From the NCBI GenBank assembly GCA_947446865.1, contig CANFHX010000001.1, positions 158,098 to 222,097 of the forward strand: a stretch of 64,000 nt of DNA, in the 5' to 3' direction. The position numbers and the translations under genes were made by a program. The stretch is from Flavobacteriaceae bacterium (GTDB lineage Bacteria > Bacteroidota > Bacteroidia > Flavobacteriales > Flavobacteriaceae). Numbering within the stretch: the stretch's first letter is position 1; every line of letters begins with the position of its first letter. This document shows positions 1 through 9,439 of this stretch, piece by piece. The notes beneath the pieces are model-generated. The model did no database searches and had not been told where the DNA came from. It was given only the letters and a program-made list of their open reading frames with translations.

Positions 1-1087
1 TACACCGGATTATTTTATTGATTGTGACATAGATATTATTCCTAAGCTTTTGCCTTTTTTTGAGATTGATTGGATTGTTATATTACCTACAACTGGAGCT
101 CGGTTTAAGAAAGAAAATTTTTTGGATCTTGTAAAGCAGTATGGATTAACTATTGAAATTGTTTATTGTCAATATAGGCAACGTGATGCCAGAAGGGTAG
201 CTTTTTATCTTAAATTATATCAGAAAATAAAATCTGTTTCTCCTGATTTAATATATTTAAATTATGGTGCGACTCCATTTTCAGGCGTGTTGACAAGTTT
301 ATTAAATAAAAACAGTACAATTATCACAGCTCATCAGGGAGAAGTTCATAAAGGTTTTCGCTTTCCATTGGTGGCAAACATAATAAGAAATCTATATTAT
401 TGGAAGGTTAAATATGTAAACATGTTCTCACCTTCACAAACTTTATTGTTTAATAAAAATTATCCTAATTCACATGTTTTTATGATATTATTAGGTTTAA
501 AGGATTTTGGAGAGAGTAAAGCAGTAAAAAAGATAGATGCAGTTCAATTTTTATCCTTTGGTATTATTAATTATGGTAAACATATTGATTTGTTAATTGA
601 TGCAGCATGCAATATTTACGAAAAAGGGATAAGAAATTTTAAAATTAAAATAGCAGGTGCTTGTGATAATTGGGATTTTTATCAAAATAAAATAAAATTT
701 CCCGATATTTTTGAGATTGATATTAGATTGATTGATAATAAAGAAATTCCTGATTTGTTTTCTGAATCCCATTATTTTGTTCAACCTTACAGAATAGTGA
801 CTCAAAGTGGTCCTTTAAAAATTGCTTTTAATTATGCAACTCCAGTAATAGTATCGGATTTACTAGGTTTTACAGATGAAGTTAAAGATGGGGTAAACGG
901 ATTTGTTTTTAAAAAAAATGATGTACATGATTTAGAAAATCTATTACTTAAATTGGTAGAAAACCATGACACTATTTATCCTGCTTTAATTGATGGTATG
1001 AAAACATATACAACTGACCACTATTCTATGGAGGTAATTACAAATAGTTATCTTAACATGTTTAATTTCGTAATTCAAAATAAATAA
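1..1087 (+). CDS. glycosyltransferase, GT4-like (5' end truncated by window edge)
   Basis: The frame is open from base 2 (TPDYFIDCDIDIIPKLLPFFEIDW...), so the TTG start at 50 is probably internal. C-terminal 'VQPYRIVTQSGPLKIAFNYATPVIVSDLLGFTDEVKDGVNGFVF' is typical of GT-B glycosyltransferases. Confidence 0.75.
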   Translation, partial: TPDYFIDCDIDIIPKLLPFFEIDWIVILPTTGARFKKENFLDLVKQYGLTIEIVYCQYRQRDARRVAFYLKLYQKIKSVSPDLIYLNYGATPFSGVLTSLLNKNSTIITAHQGEVHKGFRFPLVANIIRNLYYWKVKYVNMFSPSQTLLFNKNYPNSHVFMILLGLKDFGESKAVKKIDAVQFLSFGIINYGKHIDLLIDAACNIYEKGIRNFKIKIAGACDNWDFYQNKIKFPDIFEIDIRLIDNKEIPDLFSESHYFVQPYRIVTQSGPLKIAFNYATPVIVSDLLGFTDEVKDGVNGFVFKKNDVHDLENLLLKLVENHDTIYPALIDGMKTYTTDHYSMEVITNSYLNMFNFVIQNK

Positions 1088-1089
1088 TT

Positions 1090-2067
1090 ATGAAACATTT
1101 ATTTATTGCCCATTCCCATAGTTTATTTTTATCTGTTTTGGGAGTTATCGACTTTCTTAAGTTGAAAGAAGATGAGGTTATAGTTATTTATACTCGTAAT
1201 TATAGTAATAGTTTAATTAAAATACCGTACCAATCAATCGATCTATCTCTGATACATGAAGATTGTAAAACAATTGTTCGAAATCGGACACAAAGAAATA
1301 TAACGATAAAGGAGTTGGATATAATTATAGACCAATTGGTATCTGATAAATATGTTGCCTATGTACCTCACCTAGTATTTCCCATGTTTCAAATTTTAAT
1401 AACTAACACAAAGTGTTCTAGTTTTCATTATGTTCAGGAAACACCGATTGTTTTTAAAAGTGCTTTTTCCGAGGAGAAATCAATTGAGTATTATTTACAT
1501 CGCTTTTATAATAACACCATTTTACATGATAAAAGAATTTGGAAGTCAATTAAATGGACAATACCAGCTTTTCTAAAAAATGCAGCACTAACTGAAACTT
1601 TTGCAATTTCGGAGGAAATTTTTCAATACTTACCGAGAAAAAATAATTTGATTGAATGGCCAAAATTGCATTGTGACTATGAGTTAAATATAGAATACCC
1701 TTGTTTTATTTTTGAATCAATAATTGAAATGACAGCCATTGAGCCAGAAATATATTTTGATGCCATAGATAAATTAATTAAAGATAATGCTATCGAGTTT
1801 AATTATGTAAAGTTTCATCCGAATCAATCTATTGATAATAGAGAAAAAATAAATAAGCTATTTTTAAAAAACAATGTCCAAATGATAGAACTGCCAATGG
1901 ATATACCATTTGAAATTTTTTTATCAAAATTCAAATCACTTAAAGTTTGTGGTTTTGATAGTTCACTTTTGGTTTTAGCAAAACAACTTAATCATGTCGT
2001 AGTGTCAGGCAGAGAAAATTTGTTAACTAGCTTTATATATCGAAGATGGTATTCTCAACATTATTAA
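1090..2067 (+). CDS. possible polysialyltransferase-like glycosyltransferase; C-terminus apparently frameshifted
   Basis: 325 aa ORF with N-terminal 'FIAHSHSLFLSVLGVIDF' and 'KFHPNQ' and 'GFDSSLLVLAK' motifs, inside a polysaccharide locus. Family assignment is tentative. Confidence 0.5.
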   Translation: MKHLFIAHSHSLFLSVLGVIDFLKLKEDEVIVIYTRNYSNSLIKIPYQSIDLSLIHEDCKTIVRNRTQRNITIKELDIIIDQLVSDKYVAYVPHLVFPMFQILITNTKCSSFHYVQETPIVFKSAFSEEKSIEYYLHRFYNNTILHDKRIWKSIKWTIPAFLKNAALTETFAISEEIFQYLPRKNNLIEWPKLHCDYELNIEYPCFIFESIIEMTAIEPEIYFDAIDKLIKDNAIEFNYVKFHPNQSIDNREKINKLFLKNNVQMIELPMDIPFEIFLSKFKSLKVCGFDSSLLVLAKQLNHVVVSGRENLLTSFIYRRWYSQHY

Positions 2068-2205
2068 TCAAGAATTAGTGTTACATTCAGTTAATGATAG
2101 GTTGAAAAGAGTAGATTTTGAAAAATACAAGACTACTTATTTTTTAGTAATAAATTAAAAAATATAGCTAGATTAAAAAATAAATAATAATTTACATAGT
2201 ACTTA

Positions 2206-3279
2206 ATGAATATTCTTATTTCATCTCCAAGTTTAGACCCAACTAAAAATGTAAGTGGTATTTCAACCGTTACTATATCTATTATTAAATATAATAAAGA
2301 ACATCGATATTATCATTATTTATTAGGCAGACCTGATAAAAAAACAAATAATTTATTATGGGGTATCATGTTAATAAAACAATTTCTTCTATTTCCATTT
2401 TTCATTAAGAAAAATAAAATAAAAATTGCACATCAAAATCTCCCCTTGAACGCTAAAGGGATATTAAGAGAATTTGTAATAAATTGTTGGTGTTGTTTAC
2501 TGAGAATCCCTATAGTTTTACAGATACATGGAGGTTCATTTATAGCAGATGGGACTAGTAATTTTATATATAAAAAATTAGTACAATTCATATTTCAAAA
2601 TTCCAAGCAAGTTATTGTTTTAAGTGAAGTAGAAAAGACACTATTAGAAGAAAAATTTGGGTACATTAAAGCTATAGTTCTTCCAAATTGCATTGACACA
2701 TCTATCTTTAAATCTGATAAAAAAATTCAAAATTATAATAAACTAAATCTTTTGTTCTTAGGAAGAATCGAAAAAAATAAAGGGATTTATGAATTAATTG
2801 AAGCTCTTAAAAAACTTAAGAATGAATTTGATTTTAGTTTTTTATTGTGCGGGACGGGTCCTTTACTAGAACATTGTATTGAAGCTTTTGATAAAATTCT
2901 TGGAAAAAATTTTGAATATAAAGGAGTAGTTTTTGGGGAATCAAAAAATAATATAATCAAAAAATCAGATTTATTTATTCTACCATCATATTTTGAAGGT
3001 ATGCCATTGGCACTTCTTGAAACGATGGCGGCAGGAGTTGTGCCTATTGTAACAAGTGTGGGATCTATGAGAGATATTATTAAACATGGCGTCAATGGGT
3101 TACAGGTAGAAGCCCAAAATTCAAATGATTTGTATGTAAAATTAAAATACATACTCTTAAACCTAAATGAATATCAAAAGTTATCAATTAATGCTCAAAG
3201 TACAATAAAAGAAAACTATGATATAGAAAACTATATAGAAAAATTAAATAAAATATATAAGAGACTTGAAAATGTTTAA
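2206..3279 (+). CDS. glycosyltransferase family 4 protein
   Basis: 'LLFLGRIEKNKGIYELIEAL' and 'FILPSYFEGMPLALLETMAAGVVPIVTSVGSMRDIIKHGVNGL' are GT4 motifs. Confidence 0.9.
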   Translation: MNILISSPSLDPTKNVSGISTVTISIIKYNKEHRYYHYLLGRPDKKTNNLLWGIMLIKQFLLFPFFIKKNKIKIAHQNLPLNAKGILREFVINCWCCLLRIPIVLQIHGGSFIADGTSNFIYKKLVQFIFQNSKQVIVLSEVEKTLLEEKFGYIKAIVLPNCIDTSIFKSDKKIQNYNKLNLLFLGRIEKNKGIYELIEALKKLKNEFDFSFLLCGTGPLLEHCIEAFDKILGKNFEYKGVVFGESKNNIIKKSDLFILPSYFEGMPLALLETMAAGVVPIVTSVGSMRDIIKHGVNGLQVEAQNSNDLYVKLKYILLNLNEYQKLSINAQSTIKENYDIENYIEKLNKIYKRLENV

Positions 3280-3309
3280 TAAATAAGTTATTTCCAAATA
3301 AAATTAATA

Positions 3310-4059
3310 ATGATCAAATTCATTTCTAAAGTATCCCTTTTTAACTACTCCATTTATAATGGCAATTTAATGGATTGCATTACCTCAGAAAAAATACTAA
3401 TCAATACCATCAACCAATATTCGTTTTGTATTGCACAGGAGGATGAGGCTTTCAAAAAGGCATTGCAAGGTTCAGATGTGTTATTACCGGACGGTATGGC
3501 TATTGTATTGGCTACAAGACTTCTAACCCATACCAAAATAAAGAAGATTGCTGGTGCACAATTGCATGATTTTTTGCTTTCCAAATTGAACGAGACAGGA
3601 GGAAGCTGTTTTTATTTGGGGGCTTCCGAGGCTACCCTAGCTAAGATTACCGCAAAGGTAAATCGAGAGTTTTCAAAAGTTAAAGTATATAGTTATTCGC
3701 CACCGTTTAAAGCAGTTTTTACCGAAAATGATAACCAAAACATGCTAGCAGCAGTCAATGCAGTTACTCCAGAGGTATTATTTATCGGTATGACAGCTCC
3801 AAAACAAGAAAAGTGGGCGTTCCAACATAAAGACCTACTACATGTGAAAACCATTTGTTCTATTGGGGCTGTTTTTGATTTTTATGCGGGTACGGTAAAA
3901 CGACCATCCCCTTTTTGGGTTGCACTAGGATTAGAATGGTTTATTCGTTTGCTAAATGAACCCAAACGCATGTGGAAACGATATTTGTATTATGGACCCT
4001 TTTTTATAAGGTACGTAATTTGGGAGAAATTTAGAATTGTTTTTAAAAAGCAAAAGTAA
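3310..4059 (+). CDS. WecG/TagA/CpsF family glycosyltransferase
   Basis: 'LLPDGMAIVLATRLL...FYLGASEATL...FIGMTAPKQEKW...IGAVFDFYAGTVKRPSPFWVALGLEWFIRLLNEPKRMWKRY' is diagnostic of the family. Confidence 0.92.
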   Translation: MIKFISKVSLFNYSIYNGNLMDCITSEKILINTINQYSFCIAQEDEAFKKALQGSDVLLPDGMAIVLATRLLTHTKIKKIAGAQLHDFLLSKLNETGGSCFYLGASEATLAKITAKVNREFSKVKVYSYSPPFKAVFTENDNQNMLAAVNAVTPEVLFIGMTAPKQEKWAFQHKDLLHVKTICSIGAVFDFYAGTVKRPSPFWVALGLEWFIRLLNEPKRMWKRYLYYGPFFIRYVIWEKFRIVFKKQK

Positions 4060-4073
4060 TACTTAATTAAAAG

Positions 4074-5123
4074 ATGAAAAAAATCCTTATCACTGGAGGA
4101 GCAGGTTTTATAGGGTCCCATGTGGTTCGACGTTTTGTAAACAACTACCCAAAGTATCGTATCTACAATCTAGACGCATTAACCTATGCAGGAAATTTAG
4201 AGAACATTGCTGATATAGAAGCATCGTCCAATTATACCTTTATTAAAGGCGATATTGTAGATGCGGCTTTTATAGATCAATTATTTGCAGAGCATCAATT
4301 TGATGGGGTGCTGCATCTAGCTGCCGAGTCGCATGTAGATCGTTCCATTACAGACCCGTTGTCCTTTGTCAAAACGAATGTTATTGGAACCGTTAATTTA
4401 TTAAATGCGGCTAAAAATAGTTGGAAAGACAATTACGAAGGCAAACGTTTTTACCACATCAGCACCGATGAAGTATACGGAAGTTTAGGTGCAGAAGGCT
4501 TATTTACCGAAACCACCGCTTACGACCCTAACTCACCTTACTCGGCCTCTAAAGCCAGTTCCGATCATTTTGTTCGTGCCTATGGCGAAACCTATGGTTT
4601 CCCGTATGTATTGACCAACTGTTCTAATAATTACGGGCCGTTTCATTTTCCTGAAAAATTGATTCCTTTATTTATTAATAATATCCTAACCAATAAACCC
4701 TTACCCGTTTATGGAGACGGAAAATACACCCGCGACTGGCTTTTTGTAGAAGACCATGCCGTGGCAATTGATTTAGTTTTTCACCAAGGTAAAAACCACG
4801 AAACCTATAATATTGGTGGTTTTAACGAATGGCAAAATATTGATTTAGTTAAATTATTGTGTACCATTATGGATGAAAAACTGGGCAGAATCTCGGGAAC
4901 TTCAGAGCAATTAATAACTTATGTAAAAGACCGTCCAGGGCACGATTTGCGCTACGCCATCGATGCCAATAAAATTAATAAAGAATTAGGATGGAAACCA
5001 TCGGTTACTTTTGAGCAAGGTCTAGAAAGAACGGTTACTTGGTATCTAGAAAATCCAACTTGGTTGAACAACATTACTTCGGGGGAATATGCCTCCTACT
5101 ATGAAAAACAATATACAAATTAA
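4074..5123 (+). CDS. rfbB: dTDP-glucose 4,6-dehydratase
   Basis: 'ILITGGAGFIGSHVVRRF', 'HLAAESHVDRSI', 'YSASKASSDHFVRAYGETYGFP'; followed by rfbA and rfbC. Confidence 0.97.
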   Translation: MKKILITGGAGFIGSHVVRRFVNNYPKYRIYNLDALTYAGNLENIADIEASSNYTFIKGDIVDAAFIDQLFAEHQFDGVLHLAAESHVDRSITDPLSFVKTNVIGTVNLLNAAKNSWKDNYEGKRFYHISTDEVYGSLGAEGLFTETTAYDPNSPYSASKASSDHFVRAYGETYGFPYVLTNCSNNYGPFHFPEKLIPLFINNILTNKPLPVYGDGKYTRDWLFVEDHAVAIDLVFHQGKNHETYNIGGFNEWQNIDLVKLLCTIMDEKLGRISGTSEQLITYVKDRPGHDLRYAIDANKINKELGWKPSVTFEQGLERTVTWYLENPTWLNNITSGEYASYYEKQYTN

Positions 5124-5160
5124 GGCGAAAGTCGAAAAGCTGAATATAAAATAGAATAAT

Positions 5161-6030
5161 ATGAAAGGAATTATACTAGCCGGTGGATCTGGCACCCGCT
5201 TGCATCCCTTAACGCTTGCCATGAGCAAACAAATGATGCCGGTGTACGACAAACCCATGATTTATTATCCGCTATCCATCTTGATGTTGGCAGGTATTAA
5301 TGAAATTTTGATTATTTCTACCCCTACGGACTTACCAAATTTTAAAAAGCTATTGGGGGATGGTGCTCAAATTGGTTGCCGTTTTGAATATGCCGAACAA
5401 GCCATTCCAAATGGTTTAGCACAAGCCTTCGTAATCGGCGAAGAATTTATAGGAAACGATAAAGTAGCATTAGCACTAGGCGATAATATTTTTTATGGTA
5501 GTGGTTTAAGTAAATTGCTACAAGCCAATAACAATCCAGAAGGAGGAGTAGTTTATGCCTATCAAGTGCACGATCCAGAACGTTATGGGGTAGTAGAATT
5601 TGATCCAGATTTCAACGTGCTTTCTATAGAAGAAAAACCAATAGAACCAAAATCAAATTATGCAGTTCCCGGATTGTATTTTTATGATAATACCGTGGTG
5701 GAAATTGCTAAAAGTATCGCACCATCGGCCCGAGGAGAATACGAAATTACCGATGTAAATAAAGAATATTTAAAGCAAGGGAAATTAAAAGTAGGTGTAC
5801 TAGATCGAGGAACTGCTTGGCTAGATACGGGAACTTTCGAATCGTTAATGCAAGCAGGACAATTTGTGCAAGTTATTGAAGACCGCCAAGGTCTAAAAGT
5901 AGGTTGTATTGAAGAAGTAGCCTATAGAATGGGTTACATTACTGCTGAGCAACTTGAGGCTATTGCTAGTCCTTTAGTGAAAAGTGGCTATGGAAAATAC
6001 CTTTTAGAATTACTTCCTAAATCCAATTAA
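5161..6030 (+). CDS. rfbA: glucose-1-phosphate thymidylyltransferase
   Basis: '[39 protein letters not shown]'; synteny with rfbB and rfbC. Confidence 0.97.
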   Translation: MKGIILAGGSGTRLHPLTLAMSKQMMPVYDKPMIYYPLSILMLAGINEILIISTPTDLPNFKKLLGDGAQIGCRFEYAEQAIPNGLAQAFVIGEEFIGNDKVALALGDNIFYGSGLSKLLQANNNPEGGVVYAYQVHDPERYGVVEFDPDFNVLSIEEKPIEPKSNYAVPGLYFYDNTVVEIAKSIAPSARGEYEITDVNKEYLKQGKLKVGVLDRGTAWLDTGTFESLMQAGQFVQVIEDRQGLKVGCIEEVAYRMGYITAEQLEAIASPLVKSGYGKYLLELLPKSN

Positions 6031-6033
6031 ATT

Positions 6034-6567
6034 ATGAAAATTTCAAAAGGAGCTTTACAAGATGTAATAATTATAGAACCTAGGGTTTTTGAAGACAGCC
6101 GTGGTTTATTTTTTGAATCGTTTAATAGCGAAACTTGGAAACTCCAAGGTCTTCCCTATGAATTTGTACAAGACAACCAATCGTATTCCTCGAAAGGGGT
6201 GTTGCGCGGTTTGCATTTCCAACAAGGAGCACACGCACAAGGCAAATTAGTGCGCGTTATTAGCGGACGAGTATTGGATATAGCAGTAGACATGCGCCCT
6301 GAATCTCCCACTTTTGGAAAATGGGAGTTTTACGATTTGGATGCCAAAACCAATAAAATGGTGTACATCCCAACCGGTTTTGCGCATGGTTTTCTAGCAT
6401 TAGAGGATAGTATATTTTCGTACAAGTGTACCGCTGGTTATAATAAAGAATCGGAAGGCGGCATTATTTGGAACGATCCAAAACTAAACATAGCTTGGCC
6501 AATTGAAGAACCGAATGTTTCTGAAAAAGATTTGATTTTACCCACTTTTGATTCTTATTTCGAATAA
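6034..6567 (+). CDS. rfbC: dTDP-4-dehydrorhamnose 3,5-epimerase
   Basis: 'VLRGLHFQQGAHAQGKLVRVISGRVLDIAVDMRPESPTFGKW...IPTGFAHGFLAL'. Confidence 0.97.
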   Translation: MKISKGALQDVIIIEPRVFEDSRGLFFESFNSETWKLQGLPYEFVQDNQSYSSKGVLRGLHFQQGAHAQGKLVRVISGRVLDIAVDMRPESPTFGKWEFYDLDAKTNKMVYIPTGFAHGFLALEDSIFSYKCTAGYNKESEGGIIWNDPKLNIAWPIEEPNVSEKDLILPTFDSYFE

Positions 6568-6569
6568 TT

Positions 6570-6731
6570 AGGAACTTAAAAATTTTAGTTTTTGGAAGAC
6601 ATGGTCAATTGGGTCAATGTCTTAAAAAAGTTGCGGATAGCGAGTAAATAGTAGGACTACTATATTTGGATGAAGTAAAGGATACTATTTTAGATACTAT
6701 TTATCGAATTTATTTTCAAAACACAATCTAA
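6570..6731 (+). pseudogene. rfbD: truncated/decayed dTDP-4-dehydrorhamnose reductase (rfbD) remnant
   Basis: Translating after the rfbC stop gives 'LKILVFGRHGQLGQCLKKVADSE*IVGLLYLDEVKDTILDTIYRIYF..', an RfbD-like N-terminal Rossmann motif. It has an in-frame TAA, no ATG, and no downstream coding sequence. Confidence 0.75.
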
Positions 6732-6964
6732 TTAACAACAAAAAGTGTCAAGTAATTTTAGGAAGGGTCAGGGAAAGACAATAAGTATAGTCCGTAGCTC
6801 AATAAGAACTTACCGAAGCTTAATCGTGATCTCCCGAAATTATTTCTTGTATTACGGAAGGTTTATCTTTACTTAAGGAAGCTTTATAAATACTTGTAGA
6901 AATTCCATCTTGACCTACCGAAGGGTAATCTTTACTTACGGAAGATCCTAAATGGTATACCTAA

Positions 6965-7275
6965 ATGGAATAAGTACTTACGGAAAACGAACAACGTTAT
7001 GCCAAAAGCAAACAGAGAGGTTCTAAAAGCACAAAGCCTTATGTAGAGAACGAACAGCGTTATATCAAAAGCAAATAAAGAGATTCCAAAAGCATAAAGC
7101 CTTATGTAGAGAACGAACAGCGTTATTTCAAAAGCAAATAGAGAGGGTACTAAAGCAGATAGCCTTATGAAGCGAACGAACAGCGTTAGGTCAAAAGCAA
7201 ATAGAGAGGTTACAAAAGCATATAGCCTTATGTAGAGAACGAACAGCGTTAGGTCAAAAGCAAAGAAGCACATGC
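6965..7275. repeat. tandem repeat, 63 bp period, about 4.5 copies
   Basis: 'agcctta(tgtaga)gaacgaacagcgtta' recurs at 7035, 7098, 7161 and 7224, exactly 63 bp apart. Confidence 0.93.
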
Positions 7276-7464
7276 TAAAGAGAATTAAAGTTGTCACTTA
7301 ACTCGCAACAACTCAGAATTACCTTTAGTACCCCCTCTCCTGTCATTGCGACGTTGGATGCAATCTAGGGGTTGGAGGAGAGGACAAATCGAAAGCTTGC
7401 AGTGACAGGTAACCGGCACTGTAGTTTTTCAAAACCCAAAACCCAGAACCCAGAACCTTTTGAT

Positions 7465-7757
7465 GAGATTCTTCCTTCGTCAGAATGACAAGTCGCCGGG
7501 GGTGAAGTGCACAAAACAATAAAATAGTCAGAACTCATTGTATAACGTAAAAAGTGTATTTGAAAACGATACTCACTCCCCTCTCCTTTTTAGAGGGGCT
7601 GGAGGTGAGGTTAACTTAGAACCTCAGAACCTTAGCGCCTTAGTACCTTAAGAAGAGATTCTTCCTTCGTCAGAAGGACAAGTCGCCGGCACTGTAGTTT
7701 TCCAAAACCTAGAACCTAGAACCTAGAACCTAAAACCCAGAACCCAAAACCCAAAAC
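7465..7757. repeat. long direct repeat copy A (~280 bp; copy B at 9102-9380)
   Basis: Both copies share 'gagattcttccttcgtcag..gacaagtcgccggg', 'aaaaagtgtatttgaa..acg', 'ctcactcccctctcctttt(t)agaggggctggaggtgaggttaacttagaacc', 'agaagagattcttccttcgtcag' and 'gttttccaaaacctagaacc'. Confidence 0.92.
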
Positions 7758-7809
7758 ACCATACAAAAAAATAAAATTATTTTTGTAATTTTGAAAAAAG
7801 ATTAAAAAA

Positions 7810-8040
7810 ATGAAAACATTAAGTATATCTATATCCGATTTAGAATTTAACAAATTCGGGATTAAAGAGAGTAAACTGAATTTTACTGATTTTGTAGACA
7901 TTGTAAGTAAAGAATTAACCCGCCAAAATTTAAGTAAGTGTATAAAACTTGCTGAAAAATATGGTCTTTCTAAAATGACAATGGATGAAATTACAGACGA
8001 AGTAAAAGCAGTTAGAAAAGATGCAAAGAATCGTAATTGA
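7810..8040 (+). CDS. putative antitoxin of a PIN-domain toxin-antitoxin pair
   Basis: 76 aa, overlaps the start of the downstream PIN-domain ORF; small DNA-binding-antitoxin size and arrangement. Confidence 0.65.
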   Translation: MKTLSISISDLEFNKFGIKESKLNFTDFVDIVSKELTRQNLSKCIKLAEKYGLSKMTMDEITDEVKAVRKDAKNRN

Positions 8041-8452
8041 TACCAATGTAATTATTTCATCATTAATTCAGAAAAGTTATCCTTATACAATTATAAACGA
8101 ACTTTTTATTGATGACAAAATAGAGATGTGTGTTTCCGAAGAATTAATGGCGGAATACTATGACGTATTAAGAAGAGAAAAGTTTGCTAAATTTCAAGAT
8201 TTTTTTGCAAGAGCAGAAGTTTTACTTGTAGAAATAGAAACTAAAGCAAAAATGTTTAATCCGAAAATCCGATTACAATTAATTTCCGATTTAGACGATA
8301 ACAAGATATTAGAACTTGCAGACGAATGTTTGGCAAATTTTGTAATAACCGGGAACACCACAGATTTTACATTCCCAACTTATAAAGAAACTAAGATTGT
8401 AACCCCAAGAGAATATTGGGAAATTCATAACCTTAGAGCCTTAGAGCCTTAG
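8021..8452 (+). CDS. PIN-domain putative toxin (type II TA, VapC-like)
   Basis: 'RIVIDTNVIISSLIQKSYP...DLDDNKILELADECLANFVITGNTTDF' shows PIN acidic residues. Confidence 0.85.
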   Translation: MQRIVIDTNVIISSLIQKSYPYTIINELFIDDKIEMCVSEELMAEYYDVLRREKFAKFQDFFARAEVLLVEIETKAKMFNPKIRLQLISDLDDNKILELADECLANFVITGNTTDFTFPTYKETKIVTPREYWEIHNLRALEP

Positions 8453-8551
8453 TGACTCAGCACCTTTTGAAGAGATTGCTTCGTCCCTCGAAATAACAAG
8501 TAACCGGTACCGCAGTTTACCAAAACCTAGAACCCAGAACCCAGAACCTTT

Positions 8552-8914
8552 TTGATCATGAACATAAATCTTATAAAAACAGAAGCCGATTATAATCAAG
8601 CGTTGGAAAGACTTGAAATAATTTTTGACGCAAAAAGAGGAACGGAACAAGGCGACGAATTGGAACTTTTGGGCATGTTAATTGACCAGTACGAAAACGA
8701 ACATTTTGCGATTGCTTTGCCAGATCCAATCGATGCAATAAAATTCAGAATGGAGCAATTAGGTTACAATCAAAATGATTTAGCAAGGATAGTCGGAATT
8801 AAGAGTCGAGCAAGTGAAATTTTGAACCGAAAAAGAAAACTATCATTGGAAATGATTAGACAATTACATAACGAACTTAATATTCCAACCGACGTTCTGA
8901 TTCAAACCTATTAG
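8552..8914 (+). CDS. HigA-like helix-turn-helix antitoxin
   Basis: 'DPIDAIKFRMEQLGYNQNDLARIVGIKSRASEILNRKRKLSLEMIRQLHNELNIPTDVLI' is typical of HigA-family HTH proteins. Confidence 0.85.
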   Translation: MIMNINLIKTEADYNQALERLEIIFDAKRGTEQGDELELLGMLIDQYENEHFAIALPDPIDAIKFRMEQLGYNQNDLARIVGIKSRASEILNRKRKLSLEMIRQLHNELNIPTDVLIQTY

Positions 8915-9101
8915 TAAAAATAAACGGACCATTCCTAACCCACGATCTTAGAAACGAACCTTAATGCCTTAGTTGCTCAGCGCCTTTAAAACAGATTGCT
9001 AAGCCAGTTCGCTATCGCTCGTGTCCCCGTGCATCGGAATGACATTTAACCGGTACTGCAGTTTTCCAAAACCCAGAACCTAGAACCCAGAACCTTAAGA
9101 A

Positions 9102-9380
9102 GAGATTCTTCCTTCGTCAGAAGGACAAGTCGCCGGGAGTATAGTGCTAATAACAACAAAATAGCAGAGACCTATTATAAAATAAAAAGTGTATTTGAAT
9201 ACGAAACTCACTCCCCTCTCCTTTTAGAGGGGCTGGAGGTGAGGTTAACTTAGAACCTTAGAACCTTAGCGACTCAGCACCTTAAGAAGAGATTCTTCCT
9301 TCGTCAGAATGACAAGTCGCCGGGGGTATAGTTTTCCAAAACCTAGAACCCAGAACCTAGAACCTAGAACCCAAAACCTT
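9102..9380. repeat. long direct repeat copy B (~280 bp; copy A at 7465-7757)
   Basis: See copy A; offset about 1637 bp, same orientation. Confidence 0.92.
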
Positions 9381-9439
9381 AAAAAACATTCCTCCTCCCT
9401 CGGAAAGACAAGCATCCGGAACCACAGTTCCCAAAAAAA

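Noticed and set aside
6932-7297. 121-aa minus-strand ORF with 21-aa Phe-rich repeats
   Set aside because: It is the frame-open reading of the 63-bp DNA tandem array (63 = 3x21). No ribosome-site or signal context was recognised and the composition is extreme. Treated as a repeat, not a gene.
7400-9430. Chromosomal integron / attC cassette array carrying TA genes
   Set aside because: TA genes separated by repeats superficially resemble integron cassettes. However, I could not find paired RYYYAAC/GTTRRRY sites in attC arrangement, and there is no tyrosine integrase in the window.
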